Shown here: in pieces, positions 1 through 7,543 of the stretch | How positions within the stretch are numbered: position 1 is the first letter of the stretch | Layout of the letters: each line of letters begins with the position of its first letter | Source: Ruminococcaceae bacterium UBA6857 | GTDB lineage: Bacteria > Bacillota > Clostridia > Oscillospirales > Acutalibacteraceae | NCBI GenBank assembly: GCA_002451715.1 | Contig: DKDD01000061.1 | Span: 1-14,269 of the forward strand | Reading direction: 5' to 3' | DNA: 14,269 nucleotides | Position numbers and translations under genes: made by a program | The notes under the pieces: model-generated | Seen by the model: only the letters and a program-made list of their open reading frames with translations | Told to the model about the DNA's origin: nothing | Databases searched by the model: none

Positions 1-2
1 AT

Positions 3-812
3 TTTGACAATGAAAAGCTCAAGTTTTATAGCGGTGTAAGCTATCGCCACTGCCTTGTTGTTCACGGCGGAACAACCGATCTCGGAACAATGACTCCGCC
101 TCATGATATCAGCAAAAAGGTTATAGGTTCACATCTTTCGTCAAGCGAAAACGCGACCGAACTTATCGCAATGATGAAAGAAAGCTATGACCTTCTAAAA
201 AATCACCCCGTAAACCTCAAACGTGTTGCCGAAGGAAAACGTCCGGCAAATTCAATTTGGCTTTGGGGAGAGGGCAAAAAGACAATTCTTCCGTCGTTTG
301 AAAGCCTTTACGGAATGAAAGGTGCAGTAGTTTCCGCTGTTGACCTTCTTAAAGGCATTGCTCTCAGTGCAAAAATGGCTGCACCTTTTGTTGAAGGCGC
401 AACAGGATACATCGACACAAACTTTGAAGGCAAGGCCGAAGCCGGCATGAAAGAGCTTGAAGACGGAAAAGACTTTGTATATCTTCATTTTGAAGCTCCG
501 GATGAATGCGGCCACAGAAATGAACCGGAAAACAAAGTCCGCGCAATCGAACTTATTGATGAACGCGTCCTTCCAATCGTTTTGAAATCGCTTGAAAAAT
601 ATGACGATTACAAAATTATGATTCTTCCTGATCATCCGACGCCGATTGTTACCATGACCCATGCAAGAGACGCTGTTCCGTTCATGATTTATCACAAAAA
701 ACGTGAGGTTGACGGCGTTGAAACAATCAACGAAGAAACCGCAAAAGCAACCGGACTTTTTGTTCCGAGAGGCTGTGAACTGATGAAAAAATTCTTATCG
801 GAGGAAATCTGA
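3..812 (+). CDS. apgM: 2,3-bisphosphoglycerate-independent phosphoglycerate mutase, ApgM type (5' truncated by window edge)
   Basis: The frame is open from the first bases of the window to TGA at 810-812, giving about 269 visible residues of a family usually near 400, so the N-terminal third lies upstream. Family landmarks are visible: FYSGVSYRH, then GT-x-TPPHDIS, HPVN, IWLWGEG, LPSF-x-x-x-YG, the AVDLLKGI and GATGYIDTNFEGKA blocks, EAPDECGH, PDHPTP and MTHARDAVPF. Asp and His in the last three blocks are metal ligands in the alkaline-phosphatase superfamily. The known reaction is interconversion of 3- and 2-phosphoglycerate in the cytosol. An alternative is the related subfamily proposed to act as a homoserine kinase in bacteria lacking ThrB; the visible part cannot separate the two. 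It ends 2 nt before the response regulator ATG and its 3' end supplies that gene's ribosome binding site, so co-transcription is likely. Confidence 0.88.
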   Translation, partial: FDNEKLKFYSGVSYRHCLVVHGGTTDLGTMTPPHDISKKVIGSHLSSSENATELIAMMKESYDLLKNHPVNLKRVAEGKRPANSIWLWGEGKKTILPSFESLYGMKGAVVSAVDLLKGIALSAKMAAPFVEGATGYIDTNFEGKAEAGMKELEDGKDFVYLHFEAPDECGHRNEPENKVRAIELIDERVLPIVLKSLEKYDDYKIMILPDHPTPIVTMTHARDAVPFMIYHKKREVDGVETINEETAKATGLFVPRGCELMKKFLSEEI

Positions 813-814
813 GA

Positions 815-1498
815 ATGAGCAAAATACTTATTATTGACGACGACCGCGCAATTGCAAATCTTGTTTCCGACGCGCTTGAAGACGAAGGCTTTGAAACCGC
901 AATCTGCTCCGACGGAAACGAAGCTTATGATTATGTTGAATCACACGCCGGCGATATTTCGCTTATAACGCTTGATATTATGATGCCCGGACTCAGCGGA
1001 CTTGAACTTTGCAGAATGATTCGCAATAAGGTCGATTGCCCGATTATCTTCGTTTCTGCAAAAGGGAAAACACTTGATACGGTTCTCGGACTTGAAATGG
1101 GCGGCGACGATTATATTTCAAAGCCGTTTGTTGTTGAAGAACTTGTTGCAAGAGTAAAAGCGCATCTTCGCCGCGAAAAGCGCAACCGCGATATTACCGA
1201 AGAGGGTGTAATTAAAGTCGGCGATATCGAAATACATACCGGTTCGTTTGAAGTTTTCAAAAATTCAAAGCCCATTCAGTTTTCAACGCGTGAATTCCAG
1301 CTTCTTCAGTATCTTATGGAGAACGCAGGAAAGGTTCTTACACGCGAACAGATTTTTAGCCATGTTTGGGATACCGAATTCGGCGATATCGGAACGGTTG
1401 CCGTCAATATCAAAAGTATCAGAGACAAGCTTGACCCGAACAATGAGTATATTAAAACCGTTTGGGGAGTAGGTTATAAATTCGTAAAAACGCACTGA
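815..1498 (+). CDS. OmpR/PhoB-family two-component response regulator
   Basis: A 227-residue protein with an N-terminal receiver (about 1-120) and a C-terminal winged-helix DNA-binding domain (about 128-227). The receiver is canonical: acidic pair at D8/D9, phosphoacceptor D54 in LDIMMPG, S81 in the Thr/Ser position and K103 in ISKPF. The C-terminal domain has the usual STREFQLLQYLMENAGKV start and the VWGVGYKF wing, so it should bind DNA as a phosphorylation-dependent dimer. The ATG follows GGAGG at 800-804, inside the end of the upstream gene, with about 10 nt spacing. The cognate sensor kinase begins 22 nt after the stop. Target genes cannot be read from the sequence; the neighbouring LCP cell-wall ligase suggests an envelope-related signal, but that is inference. 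Confidence 0.95.
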   Translation: MSKILIIDDDRAIANLVSDALEDEGFETAICSDGNEAYDYVESHAGDISLITLDIMMPGLSGLELCRMIRNKVDCPIIFVSAKGKTLDTVLGLEMGGDDYISKPFVVEELVARVKAHLRREKRNRDITEEGVIKVGDIEIHTGSFEVFKNSKPIQFSTREFQLLQYLMENAGKVLTREQIFSHVWDTEFGDIGTVAVNIKSIRDKLDPNNEYIKTVWGVGYKFVKTH

Positions 1499-1520
1499 AT
1501 TTAAAAAGGAACGCTGAACG

Positions 1521-2804
1521 ATGACTAAGGACAGAAAGGCCAATATTATTGTTATACTGCTCTTCTTGGGCGTTATAGTTGCTTTTGCATATTCATATAA
1601 CGCTTCGGTAACAACGGCGGTAACAAACTCCGCTTATAACGATGAAGAGAGCCTTAAAAAGTATAACTATGAAATTATTGAAAAACTCGGTCAAACAAAA
1701 AGCACAGCCGAATGGTCGGATATTGTTGAACAATACAGGGATATTGTAATTGTTATCGAAGACAGTGCAAATGAAGTTGTTACGCGCTCAAAAGACAGGA
1801 ACTGGACTGCGCTCGATGTCAAGGTCAGAACCGCTTTTGAATATAAAAACAAGGCGTATATGATAATTTCATCCGTATATCTTCTTCGTGATTATGCCGC
1901 CGACAGCAGGGTGCTTGTCCGTTTTGTTTTTGTTGAATTTCTTATCGGTCTTTCTGCACTGAGCCTTTTAATTTTTATCATCTATACGATGATGCTCAAA
2001 CCTTATCGTGAATTTTATCAGCTTATTGAAGAATACGAAAGGGGAAAAACTCTTTCAAAACACCATTTCAGAGGTTATATCGGCCACGTTTACGACCGCT
2101 TTGTTTCTTTGACCCGAAACCTTGAACATCAGCAGCAAAACGAACAGCGAATCATCGCTTCGATTTCGCACGACATCAAAACGCCGCTGACTTCTATTCT
2201 CGGTTATGCCGAACGAATCAAAAACGGAAATGTTTCGGAAAAAAGAAAACTTCAATATCTTGATACAGTGTATGAAAAAGCGCTCGAAATCCAGGAGCTT
2301 GTCGATGAATTTGACGAATATCTCAGTTATAATCTGACAAAACAGGTACACACCGAAAAAGTTGACACTGAAACAATCAGGACTTCGCTTGAATATGAAT
2401 ACGGCGCGGATCTTGAAATGAACGGCATTTCGTTCACCGTAACAAACAATGCCGAAAAAGCGAGTGTTATGATTGACCGCACAAAAATGCGTCGCGTTTT
2501 CGGCAATATCATCGGAAACAGTGTTAAACACATGTTGTCTGACGATAAAAAGATTGACGTTGAAATAAGCAGTAATCGAGACACGGTTTATATTAATATT
2601 AGCGATAGCGGCGAAGGTGTTGACGAAGAAAAACTTGAAATTATTTTTGAGCCGCTCTATACCTCCGATGAGGGCAGAAAGGTTGCCGGTCTCGGACTTG
2701 CAATTTGCCGTGAGATCGTTGAAAGTCACGGCGGAAATATCTATGCGAAACGTTCGAAATACGGCGGACTTGAAGTTTGCATTGAACTTCAAAAGGTTAA
2801 ATAA
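1521..2804 (+). CDS. membrane sensor histidine kinase
   Basis: A 427-residue partner of the preceding response regulator. Transmembrane helix 1 spans about residues 8-25 and helix 2 about 133-157, leaving an extracytoplasmic sensor of roughly 105 residues with no domain I recognise. A charged linker (about 158-208) follows; I see no clear HAMP. The dimerisation/phosphoacceptor domain has IASISHDIKTPLTSILGYAE with H217 as the phosphorylated His. The ATPase domain shows an N box (N329 and N333 in VFGNIIGNSVKH), a G1 box DSGEG (362-366) and a G2 box GLGLA (390-394), so the kinase looks active. The ATG is preceded by AAGGA (1506-1510) at 10 nt. The ligand is unknown. Confidence 0.94.
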   Translation: MTKDRKANIIVILLFLGVIVAFAYSYNASVTTAVTNSAYNDEESLKKYNYEIIEKLGQTKSTAEWSDIVEQYRDIVIVIEDSANEVVTRSKDRNWTALDVKVRTAFEYKNKAYMIISSVYLLRDYAADSRVLVRFVFVEFLIGLSALSLLIFIIYTMMLKPYREFYQLIEEYERGKTLSKHHFRGYIGHVYDRFVSLTRNLEHQQQNEQRIIASISHDIKTPLTSILGYAERIKNGNVSEKRKLQYLDTVYEKALEIQELVDEFDEYLSYNLTKQVHTEKVDTETIRTSLEYEYGADLEMNGISFTVTNNAEKASVMIDRTKMRRVFGNIIGNSVKHMLSDDKKIDVEISSNRDTVYINISDSGEGVDEEKLEIIFEPLYTSDEGRKVAGLGLAICREIVESHGGNIYAKRSKYGGLEVCIELQKVK

Positions 2805-2844
2805 TTCATAAAATATTGCAAAACACCCTTTGCGGAGGTTGAAA

Positions 2845-3906
2845 ATGACGTTCATAAAAAGGCATAAAATTTTGACGTCGGTGTTTATAATGATTCTTTC
2901 TTTCGCCGTTCTGATTTCCGGAACGGCGTATTACTTCCTCGGAAAGATTAACATTACCGACGAAAATACACCTGCGGTTCCTGCAGTGACTTTGCCGAAT
3001 TCTTCTGACGGCGAAGACGAAATCTTTCCGGATTCGGAAAACCTTACCGGCGAAGAGAAAAAAACTATCATAAAAGCAAACAAAGATATTAAGGAAAACC
3101 TTGATGATAACCGCATTTGGCAAAGCGACCAAATTATAAATATTCTTCTTCTCGGCGTTGATTACGGAACAGAAACACTTAAATACGGACGTTCGGACGC
3201 AATGATGGTTCTTTCGCTTAACAAGGCAATTCAAAAAATAAAAATTATTTCAATTTCAAGAAACGTTTATTCTTCGATACCGGGCTTTAAGAATTCTATG
3301 ATCAGTCATGCGCATGCGTTCGGCGGACCTGCGCTTGCAATTAAAACTGTCGAACAAAATTACAAAATCGGAATAGATAACTATGTAAGTTGCAGTTTTG
3401 ATTCATTTGTAAAAATTATTGATGTTCTCGGCGGCGTTGATATCAATCTGACTGAAAGGGAAAAAGAAGCACTCAATGAAAGCGGAAGTAACTTTGTTTC
3501 CGCCGGAAAAAACAGTCTTGACGGTGAGACCGCTTTGCGTTATGCACGGCTGCGGTGGATTGATTCCGACAAGGAGCGAACCGGTCGTCAGCGTAATATT
3601 CTTATGGCGCTTGCCGAAAAATTTAAAGGCATAACGGCTGAAAAAGCATTTGAGCTTTTGAACACGGTTTTGCCGCTTATCAATACCGACATGAAAAAAA
3701 GGGAGATACTTTATCAGCTTGCAACCGCAGTGAAGTATCTCAGTTGGGACATTCAACAGTATTACATTCCCGATAAATCATATGAACGGGTTATCCGAAA
3801 CGATTTTTATGTCAATATTTTGGATTGGCCCTATGAAGTGTCATATGCACATTCTTTGATTTTTGAAGGTGTAACTCCCGATTACAAGGAGCTGAAAAAT
3901 GAGTAA
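2845..3906 (+). CDS. LytR-CpsA-Psr (LCP) family cell-wall glycopolymer ligase
   Basis: I chose ATG 2845, because GGAGG at 2834-2838 sits 6 nt upstream; the in-frame TTG at 2830 lies before that Shine-Dalgarno. The 353-residue product has a short cytoplasmic N-terminus, one membrane anchor (about 9-32), an acidic linker, and an extracytoplasmic LCP domain (about 97-260). LCP landmarks are LLLGVD (D106), RSDAMM (R117, D118), ISISRN (R139), DVLGGVDI, and the D-x-x-R-x-x-R-Q block (R245, R248). The conserved Asp and Arg residues bind the pyrophosphate of the lipid-linked substrate. Known LCP enzymes attach teichoic acids or capsule to peptidoglycan or protein; the polymer here is unknown. The tail (about 261-353) resembles nothing I can name. 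It starts 40 nt after the kinase gene and overlaps the next gene by 8 nt, suggesting translational coupling. Confidence 0.92.
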   Translation: MTFIKRHKILTSVFIMILSFAVLISGTAYYFLGKINITDENTPAVPAVTLPNSSDGEDEIFPDSENLTGEEKKTIIKANKDIKENLDDNRIWQSDQIINILLLGVDYGTETLKYGRSDAMMVLSLNKAIQKIKIISISRNVYSSIPGFKNSMISHAHAFGGPALAIKTVEQNYKIGIDNYVSCSFDSFVKIIDVLGGVDINLTEREKEALNESGSNFVSAGKNSLDGETALRYARLRWIDSDKERTGRQRNILMALAEKFKGITAEKAFELLNTVLPLINTDMKKREILYQLATAVKYLSWDIQQYYIPDKSYERVIRNDFYVNILDWPYEVSYAHSLIFEGVTPDYKELKNE

Positions 3907-5275
3907 GAAAAAGAACAACGTTCTTAATAAGAACGACGAAATAACACTTGAAATAACGGCCTTAACTTCGCAGGGAAGCGGAGTGGGTCGTTTTAACTCA
4001 ATGGCGGTTTTTGTTGAAGGTACTGCGCCCGGAGATGTGATTTTGGCGCACATTATTCTTGTAAAATCAAGCTATGCCGTCGGAATAATCAAAAAGATTA
4101 TTAAACCGTCAAAGCACAGAATTGTCGGGGATTGCGGCGTTTCTTCTTCGTGCGGCGGCTGTTCATACCGTCACATTGATTATGAAGAAGAGCTTAACAT
4201 TAAAAAGCAGCGTGTCAGCGACGCTTTTGAACGTCTCGGCGGAATCGACACTCCGGTAAAAGAAATTCTTTGCGGAAAAAGCACTTCGCGCTACCGCAAC
4301 AAAGCCCAGTATCCGATTGCACTGACTTCCGACGGTAAAACACTGATCGGCTTTTATGCGAAAAAGAGTCACCGCGTTGTTGATTGCCGCGACTGCCTTC
4401 TGCAGCCGAAAGAGTTTGAAAAAATTCTTCGTGTAATCGAACGATGGGCTGCTCAATACGGTATCACAGTATATGACGAAAAGCAAAAGCGCGGTCTGCT
4501 TAGACACATTTATATCAGAAAAGCCTTTAAAACCGGACAGATTATGGTTTGCCTTGTGGTAACAAGTCGCCTTGTTCCAAAAATCGAAAAGCTTGTTGAT
4601 GTACTGCTTGAAGAAAACGAAAACATAAAAAGCATTGTGCTCAATATTAATGCCGAAGATACAAATGTTGTTCTTTCAAAAGACTGCATAACTGTTTGGG
4701 GCAACGATTACATTGAAGACGAGCTTTGCTCTTTACGGTTCAGAATTTCTCCGCTTTCGTTTTTCCAAGTCAATCCAGAAGGCGCAGAGATTCTTTATAA
4801 AAAAGCCGCCGAGTATGCTGCTTTGACAGGGGAGGAGACGTTGCTTGACCTTTACTGCGGAACGGGTACAATCGGACTTTCAATGGCAAAAAACGCAAAG
4901 AAAGTCATCGGCGTTGAAATTATCCCTCAGGCAATTGAAAACGCAAAGGAAAACGCGAAACTTAACGGAATCGAAAACACTGAGTTTTTCTGTGATGACG
5001 CCTTCGGAGCGGCAAAGCGAATCAGTGAAAGCAAAATAAAAATTGATGTGATTGTGCTTGACCCGCCGCGGAAAGGCTGTAGCCGTGACGTTATCGAAGC
5101 CGTGGTAAAAATGAATCCCAAGCGTATTGTATATGTTTCCTGCGACCCCGCAACGCTCGCAAGGGACTGCGCCGTTTTCAAAGCAGAGGGCTTTGAAACA
5201 ACCGAAATTACCGCAGTTGATATGTTCCCGAGAACAACTCATGTGGAGACGGTGGCTATTTTATCAAGAAGATAA
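3899..5275 (+). CDS. rlmD: 23S rRNA (uracil-C5)-methyltransferase, RlmD/RlmCD family
   Basis: A 458-residue protein with an N-terminal TRAM RNA-binding domain (about 12-68), a 4Fe-4S cluster motif with C79, C85, C88 and a distal C166, a central RNA-binding domain, and a C-terminal Rossmann methyltransferase. The SAM loop is LDLYCGTGTIGL (about 316-327), followed by DPPRKG (388-393) and VYVSCDPATLARD with C415 as the catalytic nucleophile; E449 in HVET is the expected base. All hallmarks of an active m5U enzyme are present. Family members make m5U1939 or m5U747, or both in Firmicutes (RlmCD); which applies cannot be told from sequence alone. The start codon overlaps the end of the LCP gene, and AAGGAG at 3886-3891 supports it. 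No clear hairpin terminator follows. Confidence 0.93.
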   Translation: MSKKKNNVLNKNDEITLEITALTSQGSGVGRFNSMAVFVEGTAPGDVILAHIILVKSSYAVGIIKKIIKPSKHRIVGDCGVSSSCGGCSYRHIDYEEELNIKKQRVSDAFERLGGIDTPVKEILCGKSTSRYRNKAQYPIALTSDGKTLIGFYAKKSHRVVDCRDCLLQPKEFEKILRVIERWAAQYGITVYDEKQKRGLLRHIYIRKAFKTGQIMVCLVVTSRLVPKIEKLVDVLLEENENIKSIVLNINAEDTNVVLSKDCITVWGNDYIEDELCSLRFRISPLSFFQVNPEGAEILYKKAAEYAALTGEETLLDLYCGTGTIGLSMAKNAKKVIGVEIIPQAIENAKENAKLNGIENTEFFCDDAFGAAKRISESKIKIDVIVLDPPRKGCSRDVIEAVVKMNPKRIVYVSCDPATLARDCAVFKAEGFETTEITAVDMFPRTTHVETVAILSRR

Positions 5276-5319
5276 TATAATATTGGGTAATAATAATTAA
5301 CTAAAAGGAGAAGAGCAGG

Positions 5320-5391
5320 GTGAAAAAAACAACAATTGAACAATACTTATTATCAACGTGTTTGTTTGGTGTGTATTTACACAGAATTTGA
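5320..5391 (+). CDS. possible 23-residue micro-ORF (leader peptide or remnant)
   Basis: GTG at 5320 opens a 24-codon frame ending at TGA 5389-5391, preceded by a good Shine-Dalgarno (AAGGAG 5305-5310, 9 nt spacing). The predicted peptide begins MKKTTIEQYLL and has a short hydrophobic middle. I recognise no family. It lies between rlmD and the GNAT gene. The combination of strong ribosome binding site and very short frame could be a translated leader, or the start of a decayed gene. Its 3' part contains a small palindrome (GTGTA-TT-TACAC, 5371-5382). Weak call made only because the ribosome binding site is better than expected by chance. Confidence 0.22.
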   Translation: MKKTTIEQYLLSTCLFGVYLHRI

Positions 5392-5433
5392 AAGTGAACC
5401 ACCTAACCGGCAAATTAATTTCTTGACTTGGTA

Positions 5434-5442
5434 TGTTATAAT
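5434..5442 (+). promoter_or_regulatory. extended -10 promoter candidate for the acetyltransferase gene
   Basis: TGTTATAAT reads as TGn followed by a perfect TATAAT (5437-5442), the extended -10 form that can work without a good -35. No convincing -35 lies at 16-18 nt; the nearby TTGACT at 5423-5428 is too close (8 nt). Transcription would start near 5449, leaving a very short leader before ATG 5462, which is a caveat. Confidence 0.4.
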
Positions 5443-5461
5443 AACTCAAGAGGTGACACCG

Positions 5462-5959
5462 ATGACAAACATACGCCCGCTTGAACAAAAAGACATTGAA
5501 AAATGTCTTGAGATTTATAACTATTACATTGAAAACACAACAATAACGTTTGAAGAAACTCCGCTTACACTTTCAGATTTTTCCGAGCGTATAAACGGTA
5601 TAACCAAACGTTACCCTTTTCTTGTTGCCGAAGAGGGTGGAACAGTTGTCGGTTACGCATATTTTGATATTTTTAACAGCAGAAGTGCATACAGACATAC
5701 GGCCGACCTTTCGGTTTATCTTGACAATGCCTGCCTTTCTAAAGGTATAGGCTCGATTCTTTACAACGAGCTTGAAAAACTTGCGCCGAAGTATGAGATA
5801 AATAACGTTATTTCAATAATTACTGCCGAAAATAAGAAGAGTGTTGTGTTTCATGAAAAGAACGGCTTTTCTTTTAAAGGCAAACTTGATAACGTCGGTA
5901 TTAAATTTGAAAGACAACTCTCGGTTTTCTTCTATCAGAAAACTCTTTGCAATCTGTAA
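5462..5959 (+). CDS. GNAT N-acetyltransferase, phosphinothricin/methionine-sulfone acetyltransferase type
   Basis: I take ATG 5462, with AGAGGTG (5449-5455) about 6 nt upstream; the frame extends back to a TTG at 5336 but that part resembles no GNAT. The 165-residue product follows the Pat/MddA/YwnH pattern: IRPLEQKDIEKCLEIYNYYIENTTITFEE split over residues 4-32, VAEEGGTVVGYAYF (about 55-68), RSAYRHTADLSVYLD (about 74-88), the acetyl-CoA loop SKGIGSIL (93-100) and the HEKNGF motif (131-136). The Arg/Gln normally opening the CoA-binding loop is Leu92, a small departure. Relatives acetylate small amines such as methionine sulfone, methionine sulfoximine or phosphinothricin; the real substrate is unknown. 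It has its own promoter candidate and a terminator downstream, so it looks like an independent cassette between two envelope clusters. Confidence 0.85.
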   Translation: MTNIRPLEQKDIEKCLEIYNYYIENTTITFEETPLTLSDFSERINGITKRYPFLVAEEGGTVVGYAYFDIFNSRSAYRHTADLSVYLDNACLSKGIGSILYNELEKLAPKYEINNVISIITAENKKSVVFHEKNGFSFKGKLDNVGIKFERQLSVFFYQKTLCNL

Positions 5960-5973
5960 ACGCTTCAATAAGT

Positions 5974-6024
5974 AACGCCAAAGACCGCCTTTAAGTGCTT
6001 TTTAGGTTTTGGTGTTATTTTTTT
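5974..6024 (+). terminator. rho-independent terminator after the acetyltransferase gene
   Basis: AACGCCAAAG (5974-5983) pairs with TTTTGGTGTT (6007-6016), with GT wobbles, around a loop that may fold further, and a run of seven T follows at 6018-6024. It lies 15 nt after the stop codon. Confidence 0.75.
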
Positions 6025-6048
6025 GCTGTTAAAACAGATGATAATAAT

Positions 6049-6078
6049 TTGCGTTTGTTTTATCCGGTTTTTTATAAT
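6049..6078 (+). promoter_or_regulatory. distal sigma-A-like promoter candidate
   Basis: TTGCGT (6049-6054) and a perfect TATAAT (6073-6078) are separated by 18 nt. If used, it would produce a leader of over 300 nt before the regulator gene, covering the palindrome at 6176-6202. Confidence 0.4.
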
Positions 6079-6175
6079 ACAAGTATTTTAAATGAAACAT
6101 CTATGCAAAATACACAGAACAAAAACGGTTTTGTGACCTATTGGAATTAAAACGATGCTTTAACTGTTAATTATG

Positions 6176-6202
6176 GTGAATTTATACAATGTAAAATTTC
6201 AC
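6176..6202. promoter_or_regulatory. imperfect 27-nt palindrome, operator candidate
   Basis: The arms GTGAATTTATACA (6176-6188) and TGTAAAATTTCAC (6190-6202) are inverted repeats matching at 11 of 13 positions about a single central A. It lies between the two promoter candidates. The ends (GTGAA and TTCAC) recur in a half-site at 6357-6370 and in the palindrome upstream of spo0A (13557-13571). The binding protein is unknown. Confidence 0.4.
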
Positions 6203-6304
6203 GAAAAAACTGCGCCAATCCGATAAAAAATGCTGTTTCTTACAAAAAAAATCGTGTTGACAAAATTTTTTTGAAAAAATATCTAAAAAATTTACCGTTT
6301 TATA

Positions 6305-6333
6305 TTGCAAAATGCCGATAAAATGTGTAAAAT
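6305..6333 (+). promoter_or_regulatory. proximal sigma-A-like promoter for the regulator-ftsEX cluster
   Basis: TTGCAA (6305-6310) and TAAAAT (6328-6333) are separated by exactly 17 nt. Start of transcription is expected near 6340, giving a leader of about 57 nt to ATG 6397. The same -35 hexamer and spacing occur in the spo0A promoter candidate. Confidence 0.55.
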
Positions 6334-6396
6334 GGTAAAAGTGACGATAGTCAAAATGTATAAAATTCACATAATTAATGGTTGGAGGGACATTTC

Positions 6397-7482
6397 ATGT
6401 CAAACAGACTGTTCCAAGGTATTATCCATCAGATGAAAGACGCTATCGACAGAACTATTGGCGTTGTCGATAACACGGGGACTGTAATATGTTGTAGTGA
6501 CCTCGGTCGAATCGGAGAAACCGGCTTTGCCGATTTTAAAGATGAAATAACTTCTTTCGAGCCCAAGGTTATCGGTTCAAGAACTTTTATCGCAATTGGT
6601 ATGCAGCTTCATCCCGACGCTGCCGTTTTTGTTGACGGTGATGATGAGGCGGCGGCTAATTACGCAAGACTAATTGCCGTTTCGCTTAACAATATCAAAC
6701 AGTATTACGATGAAAAGTATGACAGAAGCAACTTTATTAAGAATGTTATCCTTGATAACATTCTGCCCGGCGATATCTATCTCAAAACACGCGAACTCGG
6801 ACTCAACAATGAGGTTTCGCGATGCGTTCTTTTGATCAGAACAGTAGAAAGAAGCGATGTTTCGATTAATGAAGCCGTTTCAAAGCTTTTCCCGGATAAG
6901 TCCAAGGATCTTGTTATTAACATCAATGAATTTGATATTGCTCTTGTTAAGGAAGTGCGCGCCGGAAACGATATTAAAGATCTTGAAAAACTTGCACGTT
7001 CGATTGTTGATTCTCTTCATACCGAGTATTATGTTAATTCGATAATCGGTATCGGTTCAATCGTTGTCGGAATCAAAGATCTTCCGCGTTCGTTCAAGGA
7101 ATCGCAGATTGCTCTTGAAGTCGGAAAAGTTTTCGATACCGAAAAAACAATCGTTACTTATGAAAACCTCGGCATTGCAAGACTTATTTATCAGCTTCCG
7201 ACAACTCTTTGCGAAATGTTCCTTAAGGAAATCTTCAAAAAAGGTTCAATTGTCGGTCTTGACCACGAAACGTTGTTCACAATTCAAAAGTTCTTTGAAA
7301 ACAACCTCAATGTTTCCGAAACATCAAGAAAACTTTTTGTTCATAGAAACACACTTGTATACAGACTTGAAAAAATTAAAAAACTTACCGGTCTTGATTT
7401 GAGAGAATTTGACGATGCAATCGTTTTTAAAGTCGCTCTCATGGTTAAAAAATATCTTGATGCAAAGCCGGTTAAGTATTGA
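6397..7482 (+). CDS. CdaR/PucR-family transcriptional regulator
   Basis: ATG 6397 is preceded by GGAGGG (6384-6389) at 7 nt; the in-frame TTG at 6382 overlaps that site and is rejected. The 361-residue protein has an N-terminal region (about 5-110) resembling the sugar-diacid recognition domain of CdaR (IDRTIGVVDNTGTVICCSD then RIGE), a middle region (about 140-260) like the degenerate GGDEF domain of this family (GIGSIVVGIKDLPRSFKESQ), and a C-terminal PucR-type helix-turn-helix (about 295-352: NNLNVSETSRKLFVHRNTLV and following). Known relatives sense small metabolites such as glycerate or glucarate; no catabolic gene is nearby. ftsE starts 61 nt downstream with no terminator between, so this regulator probably leads the ftsEX operon and may control it. 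The ligand is unknown. Confidence 0.85.
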   Translation: MSNRLFQGIIHQMKDAIDRTIGVVDNTGTVICCSDLGRIGETGFADFKDEITSFEPKVIGSRTFIAIGMQLHPDAAVFVDGDDEAAANYARLIAVSLNNIKQYYDEKYDRSNFIKNVILDNILPGDIYLKTRELGLNNEVSRCVLLIRTVERSDVSINEAVSKLFPDKSKDLVININEFDIALVKEVRAGNDIKDLEKLARSIVDSLHTEYYVNSIIGIGSIVVGIKDLPRSFKESQIALEVGKVFDTEKTIVTYENLGIARLIYQLPTTLCEMFLKEIFKKGSIVGLDHETLFTIQKFFENNLNVSETSRKLFVHRNTLVYRLEKIKKLTGLDLREFDDAIVFKVALMVKKYLDAKPVKY

Positions 7483-7543
7483 TTTGCTTTTGCTCATAAC
7501 AGTAAAAAATCAATGAATTTATTTTTTGCGAAAGTGGTTTAAA

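Larger units (their letters stand above)
6025..6396. other. AT-rich intergenic region upstream of the regulator-ftsEX cluster
   Basis: About 370 nt without a credible gene; the only ATG frames are under 20 codons. It contains two reasonable sigma-A type promoter candidates (6049-6078 and 6305-6333), a weaker one (TTGACA at 6257-6262 with TATCTA 17 nt later), an imperfect 27-nt palindrome (6176-6202), a related half-site (6357-6370) and a small palindrome TTAACTGTTAA (6160-6170). The length and density of motifs suggest a regulated promoter region rather than spacer. Confidence 0.6.

Noticed and set aside
4..9. TTGACA at the window start as a -35 box
   Set aside because: It is inside the ApgM reading frame and no -10 lies at 16-18 nt.
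252..695. Antisense open frame opposite the ApgM gene
   Set aside because: Shadow of a well-supported coding region; no family resemblance in the translation.
2055..2855. Long antisense open frame (266 codons) opposite the histidine kinase gene
   Set aside because: It lies wholly opposite a gene with clear HisKA and HATPase motifs, its translation has no recognisable domain and is rich in Phe/Asn/Val as expected from the reverse of this codon usage.
3348..3354. TGTCGAA, a perfect 0A box core
   Set aside because: It lies within the LCP coding sequence far from any promoter; a 7-mer is expected by chance in this length.
5336..5461. N-terminal extension of the GNAT protein from TTG 5336
   Set aside because: The added residues resemble no GNAT sequence, and a ribosome binding site precedes ATG 5462, where the family start falls.
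6257..6285. TTGACA-17-TATCTA as the main promoter of the regulator-ftsEX cluster
   Set aside because: The -35 is perfect but the -10 matches only 3 of 6 bases; the TTGCAA-17-TAAAAT pair nearer the gene is better balanced. Kept only as a possible extra promoter.
6342..6348. TGACGAT as a 0A box upstream of the regulator gene
   Set aside because: It has a mismatch at the last base of the TGNCGAA core and stands alone; the evidence is too weak.
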